Below, piece after piece: positions 13,644 through 15,713 of a stretch of 15,713 nucleotides of DNA. This DNA comes from CAZPZR01 sp964591105. GTDB taxonomy: Bacteria; Bacillota; Clostridia; Lachnospirales; Lachnospiraceae. Where the stretch lies: NCBI GenBank assembly GCA_964591105.1, contig CAZPZR010000043.1, positions 1 to 15,713 on the forward strand. The letters run 5' to 3'. Numbering within the stretch: position 1 is the stretch's first letter; every line of letters starts with the position of its first letter. The position numbers were made by a program, and so were the translations under genes. A model generated the notes under the pieces. The model was not told the origin of the DNA. It did not search any database and saw only the letters and a program-made list of their open reading frames with translations.

Positions 13644-14383
13644 AATAATAGGAGAATCAAAACAAGAATAATACTTGGTTTAACGATTTTAGAACCATTT
13701 TTCATAACGAGTCCTGCGCCGATATAACCGCCAATCATATTGCAGAATGCAGCCGCCAGACCGAGAGGGAGTAACACCTGCCCGTTTAATAAGAAAATCG
13801 ATAAAGCGGTGACATTTGTAGTCAGATTAATGACCTTTGCCTGCGCATTGGCTGTCTTGATATCTAGTTTAGCAAAAATCGTAAAAGCAATAATCAGAAA
13901 AGTGCCGGTTCCAGGCCCGTAAAATCCATCATAAATACCAACAATAAAAGCGGCAGCAGTCGCTGTAAGATATGTGCGTCGGTTCAAAGTTACAGTGTCT
14001 GCACCTTCATCATTGAATAACTTCTTATTCAGAACGAGAAATGCAGAAAGCGGCAATACAATGAGCAAAACATATTTCATGACGGCTTCCGGTAAGAGAA
14101 GGGAAATGTGCGCACCGATTGATGAACCAATGATTGCGGCAAGAATTGCCGGTACTGCGAGTTTGAAATTGACAAGCCCTGCGCGGATAAATCGATATGT
14201 TGCAAGTGCGGTACCGAAGGGCGAGGACAATTTATTCGTTGCAACTGCGAGATGAGGTGGAAGACCAGCAATCAAATATGCTGGTAACGAAATCAATCCA
14301 CCGCCACCGCCGATTGCATCCACGACTCCTGCCAGAAAAACAAATGGACATACAATAAGAAATGTCTGTAATGTGAGTTCCAT
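13622..14383 (-). CDS. TauE/SafE (TSUP) family membrane transporter
   Basis: The 253-residue protein is almost entirely hydrophobic, with about eight predicted membrane helices. It has the duplicated TSUP layout: the first half carries VDAIGGGGGLISLP (21-34) and HLAVATNKLSS (44-54); the second carries GIYDGFYGPGTGTF (149-162) and TANAQAKVINLTTN (177-190). Family members move small organic or sulfur-containing anions such as sulfoacetate, sulfite or thiosulfate across the cytoplasmic membrane; the substrate here cannot be told, and no sulfur-metabolism gene is adjacent. ATG 14383 is preceded by AAAGGAA at proper distance, and a consensus promoter lies at 14436-14464. It is convergent with the orphan binding protein, and its last codons lie inside that gene's terminator. 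Confidence 0.9.
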   Translation of the reverse strand: MELTLQTFLIVCPFVFLAGVVDAIGGGGGLISLPAYLIAGLPPHLAVATNKLSSPFGTALATYRFIRAGLVNFKLAVPAILAAIIGSSIGAHISLLLPEAVMKYVLLIVLPLSAFLVLNKKLFNDEGADTVTLNRRTYLTATAAAFIVGIYDGFYGPGTGTFLIIAFTIFAKLDIKTANAQAKVINLTTNVTALSIFLLNGQVLLPLGLAAAFCNMIGGYIGAGLVMKNGSKIVKPSIILVLILLLLKMLGVY

Positions 14384-14435
14384 AAATGAATTCCTTTCTA
14401 TGAATTAACATTGTGTAAAATGTCGATATGAGTCG

Positions 14436-14464
14436 ATTATAAGTGATTCTATAAGAAAAAGCAA
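14436..14464 (-). promoter_or_regulatory. Sigma-A-type promoter of the TauE/SafE gene
   Basis: On the minus strand TTGCTT (14459-14464) and a perfect TATAAT (14436-14441) are separated by 17 bases. Transcription would start near 14429, about 46 bases before the ATG. Confidence 0.7.
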
Positions 14465-14532
14465 TCGAGTAGAAAAGCAGGGGAAGATGTGTTAAGATTG
14501 AGAGATAGAAATCGGAAAAAGGAGGAAATACA

Positions 14533-15096
14533 ATGAACCGTGAACAAGCCCATGAAATTTTGAAAAAATATATGAAAGGCGAGAATTATCTGACACATTC
14601 TTATGCGGTAGAAGCAATCATGAAAGGTCTTGCAAAACGCCTGGCACCAGGAGAAGAAGAGTATTGGGGAATTGTAGGACTTTTGCATGACCTGGATGAA
14701 GAACAATGTGATTGGAAAAATGATTTAAGCGTACATGGACCAACATCTGTGGAAATCCTGAAAAAAGAAGGAATCGAAGATCAAGTGCTCTTTGATGCAA
14801 TCTGTGCACATAATCCGAAGAGCGGTATGAAGGCAAAGACAACGATTCAATATGCAATTCTGGCGGCAGATCCGATGAGTGGTTTCGTAAAAGCAGTTGC
14901 ACAGATTTATCCAGATAAAAAACTTGCAAGTGTGAAGCCGAAATCTATCCGTAAACGCTTCCATGAACTTCGATTTGCAGCAGGTGCGAATCGCGATTAT
15001 ATGGAGGCAATTGAGTTTACAGGATTACGCTTGGAAGACCTGATGGATATCGCTTTGGAAGAAATGAGAGAGATTTCTGACCAATTAGGATTGTAA
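14533..15096 (+). CDS. HD-domain metal-dependent phosphohydrolase
   Basis: The 187-residue soluble protein contains a complete HD-superfamily metal site: His22 (LTHSYAV), the His52-Asp53 pair in GLLHDLDEE, His93 in CAHNPK and Asp113 in LAADPMSG. Such proteins hydrolyse phosphomonoester or phosphodiester bonds in nucleotides or other small substrates. The short length and HD placement resemble small stand-alone hydrolases of the YqeK/HDIG type rather than the Rel or dNTPase families, but the substrate is unknown. ATG 14533 has a strong AAAGGAGG eight bases upstream. The gene is divergent from the TauE-type gene with 149 bases between them and is followed by the rpsL promoter region. No T-rich terminator is visible after it. 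Confidence 0.85.
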   Translation: MNREQAHEILKKYMKGENYLTHSYAVEAIMKGLAKRLAPGEEEYWGIVGLLHDLDEEQCDWKNDLSVHGPTSVEILKKEGIEDQVLFDAICAHNPKSGMKAKTTIQYAILAADPMSGFVKAVAQIYPDKKLASVKPKSIRKRFHELRFAAGANRDYMEAIEFTGLRLEDLMDIALEEMREISDQLGL

Positions 15097-15162
15097 ATGA
15101 AATTTACAAATAAAGGGTACGGAAAAACCCCGTAAAATCAAGAAAAAATCGTAAAAAAAGCC

Positions 15163-15191
15163 TTGACAAGCGAGAAGAATCGTAATAAACT
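15163..15191 (+). promoter_or_regulatory. Promoter of the str operon (rpsL)
   Basis: A perfect TTGACA (15163-15168) and TAAACT (15186-15191) are 17 bases apart. Transcription would start near 15198, giving a leader of about 82 bases. The leader contains several TGC-rich short repeats (for example TGCGAAGCATTCTGTGCGCA) that might fold, but I cannot assign a known regulatory RNA. Confidence 0.8.
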
Positions 15192-15279
15192 AATCTAGCG
15201 TGCAAAGGGGTGCGAAGCATTCTGTGCGCAAAAATATGCAAACAATGCAACTTATTATTATCGTAGGAGGTGAAAGAGA

Positions 15280-15702
15280 ATGCCAACATTTAACCAGTTA
15301 GTAAGAAAAGGACGTCAGACATCTGTAAAGAAATCTACAGCTCCAGCTCTTCAGAAAGGCTTTAACTCTTTAAGAAAGAAATCAACTAACGTATCTGCTC
15401 CACAGAAAAGAGGAGTTTGTACAGCAGTTAAGACAGCTACACCTAAGAAGCCAAACTCAGCTCTTAGAAAAATCGCCAGAGTTCGTCTTTCAAACGGAAT
15501 CGAAGTAACAAGCTACATCCCAGGAGAAGGACACAACCTTCAGGAACATAGCGTTGTTCTTATCCGTGGTGGTCGTGTTAAGGACTTGCCAGGTACTAGA
15601 TACCATATCGTTCGTGGTACACTTGATACAGCAGGTGTTGCTAAGAGAAGACAGGCTCGTTCTAAATACGGTGCTAAGAGACCAAAAGACGCAAAGAAAT
15701 AA
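15280..15702 (+). CDS. rpsL: 30S ribosomal protein S12
   Basis: The 140-residue protein is a complete S12, part of the decoding centre of the small subunit. It shows MPTFNQLVRKGR at the start, PQKRGVC (41-47), TPKKPNSALRK (54-64), GEGHNLQEHSVVLIRGGRVK (82-101) and ends in RSKYGAKRPKDAKK. Compared with E. coli S12 it carries an insertion of about 13 residues before PQKRGVC, which is normal for Firmicutes (B. subtilis has it too). The lysines corresponding to E. coli K42 and K87 are present as Lys56 and Lys101, so no classical streptomycin-resistance change is visible; Asp102 is the usual methylthiolated position. AGGAGGTG sits nine bases before ATG. rpsG, fusA and tuf are expected beyond the window. 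Confidence 0.98.
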   Translation: MPTFNQLVRKGRQTSVKKSTAPALQKGFNSLRKKSTNVSAPQKRGVCTAVKTATPKKPNSALRKIARVRLSNGIEVTSYIPGEGHNLQEHSVVLIRGGRVKDLPGTRYHIVRGTLDTAGVAKRRQARSKYGAKRPKDAKK

Positions 15703-15713
15703 TATTTAACAAA

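Noticed and set aside
15092..15136. Two small hairpins after the HD-domain gene (TGTAAAT/ATTTACA and TACGG/CCGTA)
   Set aside because: Neither is followed by a T-run, so I did not call a terminator; read-through toward rpsL remains possible.
15192..15279. Possible riboswitch or ribosomal-protein leader before rpsL
   Set aside because: Only short TGC-rich repeats are visible; I could not draw a convincing conserved fold.
15445..15585. Streptomycin-resistance substitution in S12
   Set aside because: The key lysines (Lys56 and Lys101, equivalent to E. coli K42 and K87) are both the sensitive type.
1..15713. Mobile element, prophage, CRISPR array, toxin-antitoxin or defence system
   Set aside because: No transposase, integrase, regularly spaced repeats, inverted terminal repeats, or nuclease/defence domains were found on either strand.

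Overview
The window looks like a chromosomal piece of a gut-type Clostridia, most likely a Lachnospiraceae species. It is AT-rich, has strong AGGAGG-type ribosome binding sites, uses lipoprotein solute-binding proteins, and keeps the conserved gdpP-rplI-dnaB block with clostridial-type S12 and S18 proteins. I see no mobile element, CRISPR array, tRNA or rRNA.

Layout. Positions 1-142 hold the 3' end of rpsR (ribosomal protein S18) and its terminator. Positions 147-7552 form a carbohydrate module: a leftward AraC-family regulator, then rightward genes for a sugar-binding lipoprotein, two CUT1-type permeases, a large fusion protein (nucleotidyltransferase plus N-acetylhexosamine-1-kinase-like kinase) and a GalE-type epimerase. 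Positions 7586-11464 carry gdpP (c-di-AMP phosphodiesterase), rplI (L9) and dnaB (replicative helicase). A leftward unknown gene overlaps the end of dnaB. After it come a monocistronic 56-residue 2[4Fe-4S] ferredoxin, an orphan sugar-binding lipoprotein, a convergent TauE/SafE-type permease, an HD-domain hydrolase, and rpsL (S12) behind a good promoter near the right edge.

How the genes may work together. The importer would bring in an oligosaccharide or amino sugar. The kinase half of the fusion would phosphorylate a free hexose or N-acetylhexosamine at C1, and the nucleotidyltransferase half would turn the sugar-1-phosphate into a UDP-sugar. GalE would then interconvert the gluco and galacto forms. 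The GalE has cysteine at the gatekeeper position that is Tyr299 in E. coli GalE and Cys in human GALE, which favours UDP-N-acetylhexosamines. Together this suggests a compact GalNAc/GlcNAc (or Gal) salvage route carried out largely by one fused enzyme. It resembles the bifidobacterial lacto-N-biose/galacto-N-biose pathway, but no phosphorylase or glycosidase is present in the window. The route is inferred from family membership and motifs.

Regulation visible in the DNA includes a sigma-A-like promoter for the AraC gene, which also settles its start codon. The divergent importer promoter lacks a recognisable -35 box and is preceded by a repeated GTGCAAA motif. There is a terminator between the binding protein and the permeases, and a near-consensus promoter embedded in the terminator that precedes the fusion gene. 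No terminator separates galE from gdpP, so the sugar module may be co-transcribed with gdpP-rplI-dnaB.
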